Shown piece by piece: positions 54,003 through 61,597 of a DNA stretch of 64,000 bases (its first letter is position 1; every line of letters begins with the position of its first letter). Origin of the DNA: Burkholderiales bacterium (GTDB lineage: Bacteria > Pseudomonadota > Gammaproteobacteria > Burkholderiales > Burkholderiaceae_C); assembly GCA_947448955.1 (NCBI GenBank), contig CANFPU010000002.1:25349-89348 (forward strand), written 5' to 3'. A model generated the notes under the pieces. The model did not search any database. It saw nothing but the letters and a program-made list of their open reading frames with translations, and had not been told where the DNA came from. The translations under genes and the position numbers were made by a program.

Positions 54003-55046
54003 ATGGACATCGCCCAACTGCTCGCGTTCTCGGTCAAAAACAAGGCCTCTGACCTGCACCTGTCGGCCGGTCTGCCACCGATGATTCGGGTCAACGGCGA
54101 TGTGCGCCGAATCAACGTCGACGCGCTGGACCACCAGGCGGTGCATGCGATGGTCTACGACATCATGAACGACGCCCAGCGCAAGGTCTACGAGGAGACG
54201 CTGGAGTGCGATTTCTCGTTCGAGATCCAAGGGCTGGCGCGCTTCCGCGTCAATGCCTTCAACCAGAACCGTGGCGCCGGGGCAGTGCTGCGAACCATCC
54301 CGAGCAAGATCCTTTCGCTCGAACAACTGGGTGCGCCCAAGATCTTCGGTGAACTGGCCTTGCGTCCGCGCGGCATGGTGCTGGTGACCGGTCCCACCGG
54401 GTCGGGCAAGAGCACGACGCTGGCCGCGATGGTCAACCACTTGAACGAAAGCGAATATGGCCATGTGTTGACGGTCGAGGATCCGATCGAGTTTGTGCAC
54501 GAGAGCAAGAAGTGTCTGATCAACCAGCGCGAGGTCGGGCCGCACACGATGAGCTTTGCCAATGCACTGCGCTCGGCGCTGCGCGAGGACCCGGACGCCG
54601 TGCTGGTCGGCGAGATGCGTGACCTGGAGACGATCCGGTTGGCGCTGACCGCCGCCGAAACTGGCCACCTGGTCTTTGGTACCTTGCACACCAGCAGCGC
54701 GGCCAAGACGGTGGACCGGGTGGTCGACGTCTTCCCGGCTGCCGAGAAAGAGATGGTGCGCGCGATGCTGAGCGAGTCGCTGGTAGCGGTGGTGTCGCAG
54801 ACGCTGTGCAAGCTCAAGGACGGCAGCGGCCGGGTCGCAGCCCACGAGATCATGATCGGCAGCCCTGCCATCCGCAACCTGATCCGCGAGAACAAGGTGG
54901 CGCAGATGTACTCGTCGATCCAGACCGGTCAGAACCTGGGCATGCAGACGCTGGACCAGAACCTGGCCGACTTGGTGCGGCGCCACCTGATCTCGCCATC
55001 CGAGGCGCGTTCCAAGGCCAAGATCCCAGAAAACTTTCCCGGCTGA
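54003..55046 (+). CDS. pilT: Type IV pilus retraction ATPase PilT
   Basis: Hexameric ATPase that disassembles pili, powering twitching and DNA uptake. The 347 residues have the N-terminal PAS-like domain (MDIAQLLAFSVKNKASDLHLSAGLPPM), Walker A (GPTGSGKSTT), the acidic box VEDPIEFVHESKKCLINQREVG, Walker B (LVGEMRDLETIRLAL), the His box (GHLVFGTLHTSSAAKTVDR) and the C-terminal AIRNLIRENK motif required for retraction. pilU follows. Confidence 0.97.
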   Translation: MDIAQLLAFSVKNKASDLHLSAGLPPMIRVNGDVRRINVDALDHQAVHAMVYDIMNDAQRKVYEETLECDFSFEIQGLARFRVNAFNQNRGAGAVLRTIPSKILSLEQLGAPKIFGELALRPRGMVLVTGPTGSGKSTTLAAMVNHLNESEYGHVLTVEDPIEFVHESKKCLINQREVGPHTMSFANALRSALREDPDAVLVGEMRDLETIRLALTAAETGHLVFGTLHTSSAAKTVDRVVDVFPAAEKEMVRAMLSESLVAVVSQTLCKLKDGSGRVAAHEIMIGSPAIRNLIRENKVAQMYSSIQTGQNLGMQTLDQNLADLVRRHLISPSEARSKAKIPENFPG

Positions 55047-55102
55047 GCGAGAGGCTGCCGGCCAGGCCGGCGCCAACGCTTCAACACAGAGTGGGCGACG
55101 TC

Positions 55103-56239
55103 ATGGAACAGGGGCAGGCTGCCAAGTTCATCAACGATCTGCTGCGGCTGATGGGCAGCCGCGGCGGATCAGACCTGTTCTTGACCGTCGATTTCCCGCC
55201 GGCGATCAAGATTGACGGCAAAGTCACGCGGATCTCTGCGCAGGCGCTGACCGGGCAGCAGACGCTGGCGCTGGCCCGGTCGGTGATGAATGCGCGCCAG
55301 GCCAGCGAATTCGAGCGCAGCAAGGAGTGCAACTTCGCGATCTCGACGCAGGGCCTGGGCCGATTCCGCGTCAATGCATTCATGCAACAGGGCCATGTCG
55401 GCATGGTGCTGCGGACCATCCCGCAAGTCCTGCCCACCATCGACGGCCAGGGCCTGCCCCAAGTGCTGAAGCAGATCAGTCTGGAACAGCGCGGCCTGGT
55501 GATCGTGGTCGGCGCCACAGGCTCGGGCAAGAGCAGTTCGCTCGCCGCCATGATCGACCACCGCAACACCCACAGCCATGGCCACATCATCACGATTGAG
55601 GACCCGGTGGAGTTCGTCCACCCACACAAGAATTGCATCATCACGCAGCGCGAGGTCGGCGTCGACACCGAGGGTTGGGAGCCCGCGCTGAAGAACACGC
55701 TGCGCCAGGCACCCGACGTGATCCTGATGGGCGAGATCCGTGACCGCGAGACCATGGACCACGCGGTCGCCTTCGCCGAGACCGGCCACCTGTGCATCAC
55801 CACCTTGCATGCCAACAGCGCCAACCAGGCGCTGGACCGCATCATCAACCTGTTCCCCGAAGAGCGGCGTCAACAACTGTTGATGGACCTGTCGCTCAAC
55901 CTCAAAGCCATCGTCTCGCAGCGACTGCTGCCGCGCGAGCAGGGCCAGGGTCGGATCGCTGCGGTCGAGGTCCTGCTCAATACGCCGCTGATCGCCGACC
56001 TGATCTTCCGGGGCGAGGTCGCCGAGATCAAGGAATTGATGAAACGTTCGCGCGAGCTTGGCATGCAGACCTTCGATCAGGCGCTGTTCGACCTCTATGA
56101 TCGCCAGGACATCAGCTACGAGGACGCGCTTCGAAACGCCGATTCGGTCAACGACCTGCGGCTGCAGATCAAGCTCAACAGCCAGCGTGCGCAGCACCGC
56201 GACCTGTCGGAAGGCACCGATCACCTGGCCATCCTGTAG
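55103..56239 (+). CDS. pilU: Type IV pilus retraction ATPase PilU
   Basis: PilT paralogue that assists forceful retraction. The start is the ATG at 55103 (MEQGQAAKFINDLLRLMGSRGGSDLFLTV; 378 residues); the track ORF starts inside pilT. It has Walker A (GATGSGKSSS), TIEDPVEFVHPHKNCIITQREVG, Walker B (ILMGEIRDRETMDHAV) and the His box (GHLCITTLHANSANQALDR). The C-terminal tail is longer than in PilT, as expected for PilU. Probably an operon with pilT. Confidence 0.95.
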   Translation: MEQGQAAKFINDLLRLMGSRGGSDLFLTVDFPPAIKIDGKVTRISAQALTGQQTLALARSVMNARQASEFERSKECNFAISTQGLGRFRVNAFMQQGHVGMVLRTIPQVLPTIDGQGLPQVLKQISLEQRGLVIVVGATGSGKSSSLAAMIDHRNTHSHGHIITIEDPVEFVHPHKNCIITQREVGVDTEGWEPALKNTLRQAPDVILMGEIRDRETMDHAVAFAETGHLCITTLHANSANQALDRIINLFPEERRQQLLMDLSLNLKAIVSQRLLPREQGQGRIAAVEVLLNTPLIADLIFRGEVAEIKELMKRSRELGMQTFDQALFDLYDRQDISYEDALRNADSVNDLRLQIKLNSQRAQHRDLSEGTDHLAIL

Positions 56240-56269
56240 TCCTCGGCAGCCACCGATACACTGCGCGCC

Positions 56270-57157
56270 ATGAAAACCTACGACTCCACTCCGGCTCGCC
56301 GCGTCGCCTTTCTCGGCCTGGGCGTGATGGGCTATCCGATGGCTGGCCACTTGGCAGGCGCCGGCCACCATGTCACCGTCTACAACCGCAGCACCGCCAA
56401 GGCCCAAGCCTGGGTCACCGAGCACGGCGGCAAGTCTGCACCGACGCCGCGCGAAGCGGCCGCAGGCGCCGAGTTCGTCTTCGCCTGCGTCGGCAATGAC
56501 GACGACCTGCGGTCCATCGTCCTCGGCGCCGACGGCGCACTGGCTGGAATGACCCAGGGCGCGGTGTTGGTCGACCACACGACGGCGTCAGCCGAAGTGG
56601 CGCGCGAGCTCTGCGGCGCGGCCCGCACGCTGGGCCTGTGCTTTGTCGACGCACCGGTGTCTGGCGGCCAGGCCGGCGCGGTCAATGGCGCACTGACGGT
56701 GATGTGCGGCGGCGACGAAGCGCCTTTCGAAGCCATGAAGCCGGTGGCGATGGCTTTCTCGAAAGCCGTCACGCTGGTCGGCGGCAGCGGTGCGGGTCAA
56801 TTGGCCAAGATGGTCAACCAGGTCTGCATCGCCGGTTTGGTGCAGGCGCTGTCCGAGGGCATCGCGTTTGGCACCAAAGCCGGTCTCGACATGAAGCAAG
56901 TGCTCGAGGTCATCGGCAAGGGTGCGGCCCAGAGTTGGCAAATGGACAACCGCGGCAAAACCATGGTCGATGACCAGTTCGATTTCGGCTTTGCGGTCGA
57001 CTGGATGCGCAAGGACCTCGGCCTGGTGCTCGACGAGGCCCGGCGCAACGGTGCCCGCCTGCCGGTCACTGCCTTGGTCGACCAGTTCTACGCCGATGTA
57101 CAGGCGCTGGGCGGTCGGCGCTGGGACACCTCCAGCCTATTACGGCGGCTGAAATAG
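56270..57157 (+). CDS. NAD(P)-dependent beta-hydroxyacid dehydrogenase (3-hydroxyisobutyrate dehydrogenase family)
   Basis: Oxidoreductase of 295 residues acting on a beta-hydroxy acid, such as 3-hydroxyisobutyrate or tartronate semialdehyde. It has the dinucleotide motif VAFLGLGVMGYPMAGHL, the substrate signature FVDAPVSGGQAGAVNGALTVM and the catalytic Lys180 in GQLAKMVNQ. DMKQVLEVIGKGAAQSWQMDNRGKTM lies in the helical domain. Substrate cannot be fixed by eye; a glyoxylate/succinic-semialdehyde-reductase-like role is also possible. Confidence 0.9.
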   Translation: MKTYDSTPARRVAFLGLGVMGYPMAGHLAGAGHHVTVYNRSTAKAQAWVTEHGGKSAPTPREAAAGAEFVFACVGNDDDLRSIVLGADGALAGMTQGAVLVDHTTASAEVARELCGAARTLGLCFVDAPVSGGQAGAVNGALTVMCGGDEAPFEAMKPVAMAFSKAVTLVGGSGAGQLAKMVNQVCIAGLVQALSEGIAFGTKAGLDMKQVLEVIGKGAAQSWQMDNRGKTMVDDQFDFGFAVDWMRKDLGLVLDEARRNGARLPVTALVDQFYADVQALGGRRWDTSSLLRRLK

Positions 57158-57176
57158 TCCGGTCGGCGCTGCGTGC

Positions 57177-57815
57177 TTATTTCGAAGCCGGCGGCTGTAT
57201 CCGGGCCAACTCGGCCTCGGTGATCACTTCAAACACGCGAACCACCTTGGTGACGCCGCTGAAACCACGCGCCAATTCAGTGGCGCGGGCGGCTTCGCGC
57301 TCGGTCACCCGTCCCATCAAAAAGATCGTCCCGCGTTCGGCGACAACCTTGATGGCGTTGAACTGCAAGTCCTTGGCCTCGAAGTAGGCGGCCTTGACCT
57401 TGCTGGTCAGGATGAGGTCGTTGCTGCGCGAGGTCAGCGAGGTGTTGCCAGCGACCGCCAATTCGTTGACTGTGGCGCGAATGTTCTCGATCCGACTGAC
57501 AATTTGCTCGGCCGCCGCACGATCAGCCTCGTTCGGCACTTCGCCAGTGATCAGCGCCATGCGGTTGAAGCTGGTGACGTTGACATGGCCACGATCGCCC
57601 AGCGCTTCGCGCACACGGGCGCCGGCCTTGAACTCGATCGCCTCGTCCTCGACCTGCGCGCCCGAGGTTCGGCGGTCGGTGAAGGACATCGCCCCACCCA
57701 CCATCGCACCGCCCACCACCAGCGGCGCGCAAGCGCTCAGCAGCGTGGTGGCGCCCAACAAAGCGGCCAGCGGTGCGGCGCGGCGCGCCCAAAGAATGCT
57801 TTTCAAAAGGTTCAT
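57177..57815 (-). CDS. dolP: Outer membrane lipoprotein with two BON domains (DolP/YraP-like)
   Basis: Lipoprotein for outer-membrane integrity. The 212 residues begin with a signal ending in the lipobox LLSAC (Cys29). Two BON domains follow (about 55-125, VREALGDRGHVNVTSFNRMALITGEV; and 130-205, VKAAYFEAKDLQFNAIKVVAERGTIFLMGRV). It overlaps diaA by four bases (ATGA). The yraN-diaA-dolP order beside divergent rsmI matches E. coli, where lpoA precedes yraN; lpoA is absent here. Confidence 0.92.
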   Translation of the reverse strand: MNLLKSILWARRAAPLAALLGATTLLSACAPLVVGGAMVGGAMSFTDRRTSGAQVEDEAIEFKAGARVREALGDRGHVNVTSFNRMALITGEVPNEADRAAAEQIVSRIENIRATVNELAVAGNTSLTSRSNDLILTSKVKAAYFEAKDLQFNAIKVVAERGTIFLMGRVTEREAARATELARGFSGVTKVVRVFEVITEAELARIQPPASK

Positions 57816-58417
57816 GGTGGATCCTGTTCGCCCAGCAGTTGCAGATCAATCGCGTCACAAAGGCAATGCAGTACCAGCAGATGCGTTTCCAGAACGCGAA
57901 TCCTGCGCTCATGCGGCACCGCCACCAGCACATCAGTTTCGGTCAACAGCGCTCGAAGTGCGCCGCCACTGCGCCCAGTGAGCGCGATCACGGTCATGTC
58001 CTTGGCCTGTGCGGCCTGCGCGGCAGCCAGCAACGCGGGATGGTCGCCTTCGCAGTCGATCAACAACAACAGGTCTCCGGGTTGGCCCAATGTCTCCACC
58101 TGGCGCGCCAGCACTTGGTCGAGCGCACCGACCGCCGGCAAGGCGAGCAATGCCGCCAACACGGTGGTTTCGTTGCCCAACGCCAGCGCGGCCAGTCCGG
58201 GGCGCTCACGCTCAAGGCCACCGAGCAGCGCGCTGACCAACATCTGCGCCAAATTGGCCGATGCGCCCAGCCCCGCGACCAACACGCGGCCTCCGGCCGT
58301 GAGCCCACCGACCAGCGCCATCGCCGCGTCCTCAATTGGACGGCTCAGCACCTCGGCCGACTGGTACTTGAGATCGGCGCTTTCGAAAAAATGCTGCTGA
58401 AGACGTTGCTCAAACAT
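57812..58417 (-). CDS. diaA: SIS-domain protein (DiaA/GmhA-like)
   Basis: Sugar-isomerase-fold protein of 201 residues. Gene order points to DiaA, which binds DnaA at the origin in E. coli, but GmhA (phosphoheptose isomerase) has the same fold. The early motif QHFFESADLKYQSAEVLSRPIEDAA and the phosphate-binding loop region VLVAGLGASANLAQMLVSALLGGLERERPGL are recognisable. The loop usually reads GNGGSAADAQH; here it is GLGASANLAQM, and other expected sugar-phosphate residues look altered, which favours a non-enzymatic DiaA role. Confidence 0.82.
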   Translation of the reverse strand: MFEQRLQQHFFESADLKYQSAEVLSRPIEDAAMALVGGLTAGGRVLVAGLGASANLAQMLVSALLGGLERERPGLAALALGNETTVLAALLALPAVGALDQVLARQVETLGQPGDLLLLIDCEGDHPALLAAAQAAQAKDMTVIALTGRSGGALRALLTETDVLVAVPHERRIRVLETHLLVLHCLCDAIDLQLLGEQDPP

Positions 58418-58464
58418 GGACCTGCATGATAAGTCAGCCCCTTTGCAGCGAGAAGTGATCGGGT

Positions 58465-58878
58465 TCAGCTGTCAAAGGCGGCGCGCAGCCATTGCAATGC
58501 ATCACCATCGATTGCCACCACATCGAAGCGGCAAGCCGGCAGCACGGTCAGCCCCAGCAGGTAATGCTGGGCGGCGCGAACGATGCGCCGGCGCTTGGCC
58601 AACGACACGCTGCCCGCGGCACCGCCATGGTGACCGTCGCGCCTCGCGCGGACCTCGACAAACACCAGGGTACCGTCGGGCTCGAGCAGGATCAAATCGA
58701 TCTCGGCGCCAGGCTGGTGCGGTCCGCCGGCCAGTCGATAATTGCGGCACAGCAGGCGCAGGCCTTGCTGCTGCAGATGCGCCAGCGCCGAATCCTCGGC
58801 GCTGTCACCAACCTTCTTGGTGTTGAGGCCTCGCGGCTTCGCAAGCTGCCGAACGCCACGGTCCCAACCCTTGAACAT
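58465..58878 (-). CDS. yraN: UPF0102/YraN-family predicted nuclease
   Basis: Small protein of 137 residues with a predicted Holliday-junction-resolvase-like fold. The conserved GDSAEDSALAHLQQQGLRLLCRNYR, the acidic GAEIDLILLEPDGTLVFVEVRAR (D-ExR nuclease core) and SLAKRRRIVRAAQHYL are all present. Biochemical role is not firmly known. The start at 58878 lies only 16 bases from the divergent rsmI start. Confidence 0.93.
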   Translation of the reverse strand: MFKGWDRGVRQLAKPRGLNTKKVGDSAEDSALAHLQQQGLRLLCRNYRLAGGPHQPGAEIDLILLEPDGTLVFVEVRARRDGHHGGAAGSVSLAKRRRIVRAAQHYLLGLTVLPACRFDVVAIDGDALQWLRAAFDS

Positions 58879-58894
58879 CGCCCCCTCCCTGCTG

Positions 58895-59800
58895 ATGCAA
58901 GCAGCTGATGCTGCCGCCGGCGGCCAGCATCACCCGACGGGCACACTGTACGTGCTGGCCACGCCCATCGGCAACCTCGCCGACCTCACGCTGCGGGCCG
59001 TGCATCTGCTGGGCTTGGTCGACGCGCTGGCCTGCGAGGACACCCGCGTCTCGGGGCAGTTGCTGCGCCACCTCGGGTTGGACAAGCCGCTGCTCGCGCT
59101 GCACCAGCACAACGAAGCAGGCGCGGCACAAAGCGTGATCGCACGCTTGGCGCAAGGCCAGCGCGTGGCCTATGTCAGCGACGCCGGTACGCCAGCGATC
59201 TCGGACCCAGGCGCTTTGCTGGTGGCTGCGGTCGTGGCCGCCGGTCACCGGGTGATGCCGATCCCAGGCGTCAGCAGCGCCGTGACCGCCCTCAGCGTGG
59301 CCGGCGACACGCTGGCCCAAGGCTTTGTGTTCGTGGGCTTCCTGCCCGGCAAGGGCCAGGACCGGCGCAATGCGCTGCAGGCAGCCGCAGCGGCACCAAG
59401 CTGCCAGGTGCTGTTCGAAGCGCCGCACCGCATCGAATCGCTGGTCGCTGGATTGGCCGAGGCCGCGCCCGAGCGACGCATCACGCTGTGCCGCGAATTG
59501 ACCAAGCAGTTCGAGACCATCGTCACGCACCGTGCCTGCGAACTGCCCGCCTGGCTGGCGGCAGACGCCAACCGTGGCCGCGGCGAGTTCGTGCTGGTGC
59601 TGCATGCGCTGCCGTCGCTAGCCGCGGCAACGGGCGCGGCCGGCCTGCCGGCCGAGGCCGAGCGCCTGCTGTTGCCATTGCTGCGCGAGTTGCCGCTCAA
59701 ACAGGCGGTCGCACTGGCAGCCGAGCTGAGCGGTGCGCCGCGAAACGCCTTGTACGAGCGTGCGCTGGCGCTGCGGCGCGACGCTGACGGCGCGCCGTGA
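58895..59800 (+). CDS. rsmI: 16S rRNA (cytidine-1402 2'-O) methyltransferase RsmI
   Basis: Methylates C1402 of 16S rRNA. The start is the ATG at 58895 (MQAADAAAGGQHHPTGTLYVLATPIGN; 301 residues). It has LYVLATPIGNLADLTLRAV, CEDTRVSGQLL, YVSDAGTPAISDPGALLV, IPGVSSAVTALSVAG and the tetrapyrrole-methylase-like FEAPHRIESLV. The stop codon is embedded in a GTGAC pentamer repeat. Divergent from yraN with a 16-base gap, so promoters must lie inside neighbouring coding sequence. Confidence 0.95.
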   Translation: MQAADAAAGGQHHPTGTLYVLATPIGNLADLTLRAVHLLGLVDALACEDTRVSGQLLRHLGLDKPLLALHQHNEAGAAQSVIARLAQGQRVAYVSDAGTPAISDPGALLVAAVVAAGHRVMPIPGVSSAVTALSVAGDTLAQGFVFVGFLPGKGQDRRNALQAAAAAPSCQVLFEAPHRIESLVAGLAEAAPERRITLCRELTKQFETIVTHRACELPAWLAADANRGRGEFVLVLHALPSLAAATGAAGLPAEAERLLLPLLRELPLKQAVALAAELSGAPRNALYERALALRRDADGAP

Positions 59801-59828
59801 TGTGACGTGACGTGACATGACGTGACGT
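59797..59828. repeat. GTGAC pentanucleotide repeat over the rsmI stop
   Basis: Six five-base units GTGAT-GTGAC-GTGAC-GTGAC-ATGAC-GTGAC and a partial GT overlap the rsmI stop codon (59798-59800) and extend toward tldD. This is a short slippage-prone microsatellite in an otherwise non-repetitive gap of about 130 bases. Confidence 0.8.
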
Positions 59829-59929
59829 AAGTGCTGACCACAGCCTCGACTGACCCCCGAGTGGACGGGCTGCGGCGCAACGTGAAACCTGGCGCTGCAA
59901 AGCCGGCGTGCGACTCCTACAATCCGCCG

Positions 59930-61393
59930 ATGATCTCGCGCGAACCCACCCTCGAACGCCTAGCCATCGCCCAGCAACTGCTGATCGACCCCTTCGGTCT
60001 GGACGAGGCCAAGCTCGCTGCGGCGCTCGGCGTGATCGGCGAACACCGCATCGACGATGCCGACCTGTACTTCCAGATCACCCGCCACGAGGGCTGGAGC
60101 CTGGAAGAAGGCATTGTCAAGAGCGGCAGCTTTTCGATCGACCAAGGCGTTGGCGTTCGAGCGGTGGCCGGCGAGAAGACAGCTTTTGCCTATTCTGACG
60201 ACATCTCCGAGGCCGCGCTGCTCGACGCAGCGCGCACGGTTCGCAGCATTGCTGCGGCGGGCCAGAACCGGCGCGTCAAGCTCGCGCGCCAGCCCAGGAT
60301 CGCGACCAGCCGCGCGCTCTACCTGCCCACCGACCCGATCGGCACGCTGGACAGCACCCAGAAGGTCGCGCTGCTCGAGAAGATCGAAAAAATGGCGCGC
60401 GCCCGCGACCCGCGCGTCGTGCAGGTGATGGCGGGTGTGGCCGCCGAGTACGACGTCGTGATGGTCGCTCGTGCCGACGGCACCCGTGCCGCCGACGTGC
60501 GGCCACTGGTCCGACTGTCGATCACCGTGATCGCTGAATCCAACGGCCGACGGGAGGTCGGCTCGGGCGGCGGCGGTGGTCGCTTCGGCCTGGGTTACTT
60601 CCAGGACGAGCAGCTCACGCTCTATGTCGACCAAGCGGTCAACGCCGCGCTGACCAACCTCGATTCGCGCCCGGCGCCGGCCGGCGTGATGACCGTCGTG
60701 CTGGGCCCGGGCTGGCCCGGCGTGCTGCTGCACGAAGCCATTGGCCACGGCCTGGAAGGCGATTTCAACCGCAAGGGCTCGTCGGCATTCGCCGGGAGAA
60801 TCGGCCAGCGCGTGGCGGCCAAGGGCGTAACGGTGCTCGACGACGGCACTTTGCCCGACCGCCGCGGCTCGCTCAATGTCGACGACGAAGGCTGCGCGTC
60901 GCAGCGCAACGTGTTGATCGAAGACGGCATCCTCAAGGGCTACATTCAGGACTCGATGAATGCCAGGCTGATGGGCGTCAAGCCCACTGGGAACGGTCGG
61001 CGCGAGAGCTATGCCCATGTGCCGATGCCGCGAATGACCAACACCTACATGCTCAACGGCGACAAGACCAAGGACGAAATCGTCGGGTCGATCAAACGCG
61101 GGCTGTACGCGACCAACTTCGGCGGCGGCCAGGTCGACATCACCAGCGGCAAGTTCGTGTTCTCTGCCAGCGAGGCGTATTGGGTCGAGAACGGCAAGAT
61201 CCTCTACCCGGTCAAGGGCGCGACGATCATCGGCAATGGCCCGGATGCACTGACCCGCGTGAAGATGATCGGCAACGATCTGGCGCTCGATTCGGGCGTC
61301 GGCGTTTGCGGCAAGGAAGGCCAGAGCGTGCCGGTCGGTGTCGGCCAGCCGACGCTGCGAATTGACGGGCTGACCGTCGGCGGTACGGCCTGA
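59930..61393 (+). CDS. tldD: Metalloprotease TldD
   Basis: Zinc protease subunit acting with TldE/PmbA on unfolded peptides. The start is the ATG at 59930 (MISREPTLERLAIAQQLL; 487 residues). It has the HExxxH-type site VLLHEAIGHGLEGD and FNRKGSSAFAGRIGQRVA. C-terminal conserved stretches are RRESYAHVPMPRMTNTYML and GGGQVDITSGKFVFSASEAYWVENGKI. pmbA is not adjacent. The aromatic leader-peptide region of aroG starts 48 bases after its stop. Confidence 0.97.
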   Translation: MISREPTLERLAIAQQLLIDPFGLDEAKLAAALGVIGEHRIDDADLYFQITRHEGWSLEEGIVKSGSFSIDQGVGVRAVAGEKTAFAYSDDISEAALLDAARTVRSIAAAGQNRRVKLARQPRIATSRALYLPTDPIGTLDSTQKVALLEKIEKMARARDPRVVQVMAGVAAEYDVVMVARADGTRAADVRPLVRLSITVIAESNGRREVGSGGGGGRFGLGYFQDEQLTLYVDQAVNAALTNLDSRPAPAGVMTVVLGPGWPGVLLHEAIGHGLEGDFNRKGSSAFAGRIGQRVAAKGVTVLDDGTLPDRRGSLNVDDEGCASQRNVLIEDGILKGYIQDSMNARLMGVKPTGNGRRESYAHVPMPRMTNTYMLNGDKTKDEIVGSIKRGLYATNFGGGQVDITSGKFVFSASEAYWVENGKILYPVKGATIIGNGPDALTRVKMIGNDLALDSGVGVCGKEGQSVPVGVGQPTLRIDGLTVGGTA

Positions 61394-61441
61394 TCTCGCC
61401 GCCTCACCGAGCGCCGTCCTGTCCGTGCTACATTTCATCTT

Positions 61442-61513
61442 ATGCGCACCGCACGATTTTCGTACTTTTGGTTCTCGCCCCTGACCGGCGGCTTGAGAGG
61501 CGATCGCGCGTAA
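61442..61513 (+). CDS. Aromatic leader peptide ahead of aroG (23 residues)
   Basis: A short frame too small for the ORF track: ATG at 61442 to TAA at 61513, reading MRTARFSYFWFSPLTGGLRG DRA. Codons 6-11 encode Phe-Ser-Tyr-Phe-Trp-Phe, a cluster of all three aromatic amino acids, directly upstream of a DAHP synthase gene and a Rho-independent terminator. This is the layout of a ribosome-mediated attenuator, in which stalling at the aromatic codons when charged tRNAs are scarce lets transcription proceed. I see no strong Shine-Dalgarno ahead of the ATG; a TACATT element at 61429-61434 could be a -10 box that would put the start of transcription at the ATG (leaderless), which is a guess. Confidence 0.8.
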   Translation: MRTARFSYFWFSPLTGGLRGDRA

Positions 61514-61564
61514 ACCAAGCGACCCGAACAAACCAACCGCCGGTACACCCGGCGGTTTTTTTTT
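61484..61564 (+). terminator. Attenuator: antiterminator arm and Rho-independent terminator upstream of aroG
   Basis: The terminator is ACCGCCGG (61536-61543), loop TACAC, CCGGCGGT (61549-61556), followed by nine T residues (61556-61564). An earlier segment, ACCGGCGG at 61484-61491, within the leader peptide just after the aromatic codons, is exactly complementary to CCGCCGGT (61537-61544) in the left arm of that stem, so it can form a competing antiterminator hairpin. The geometry fits classic amino-acid-operon attenuation. Expected effect: aromatic amino acid shortage stalls the ribosome near codons 6-11 and allows aroG transcription; the exact stall site was not modelled. Confidence 0.85.
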
Positions 61565-61597
61565 GCACCGACGATCTCACCGCAACAGGAACCCATC

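Noticed and set aside
59960-61531. 523-residue minus-strand ORF across tldD and the aroG leader
   Set aside because: Antisense shadow of tldD; composition is His/Gln/Arg-rich with no domain.
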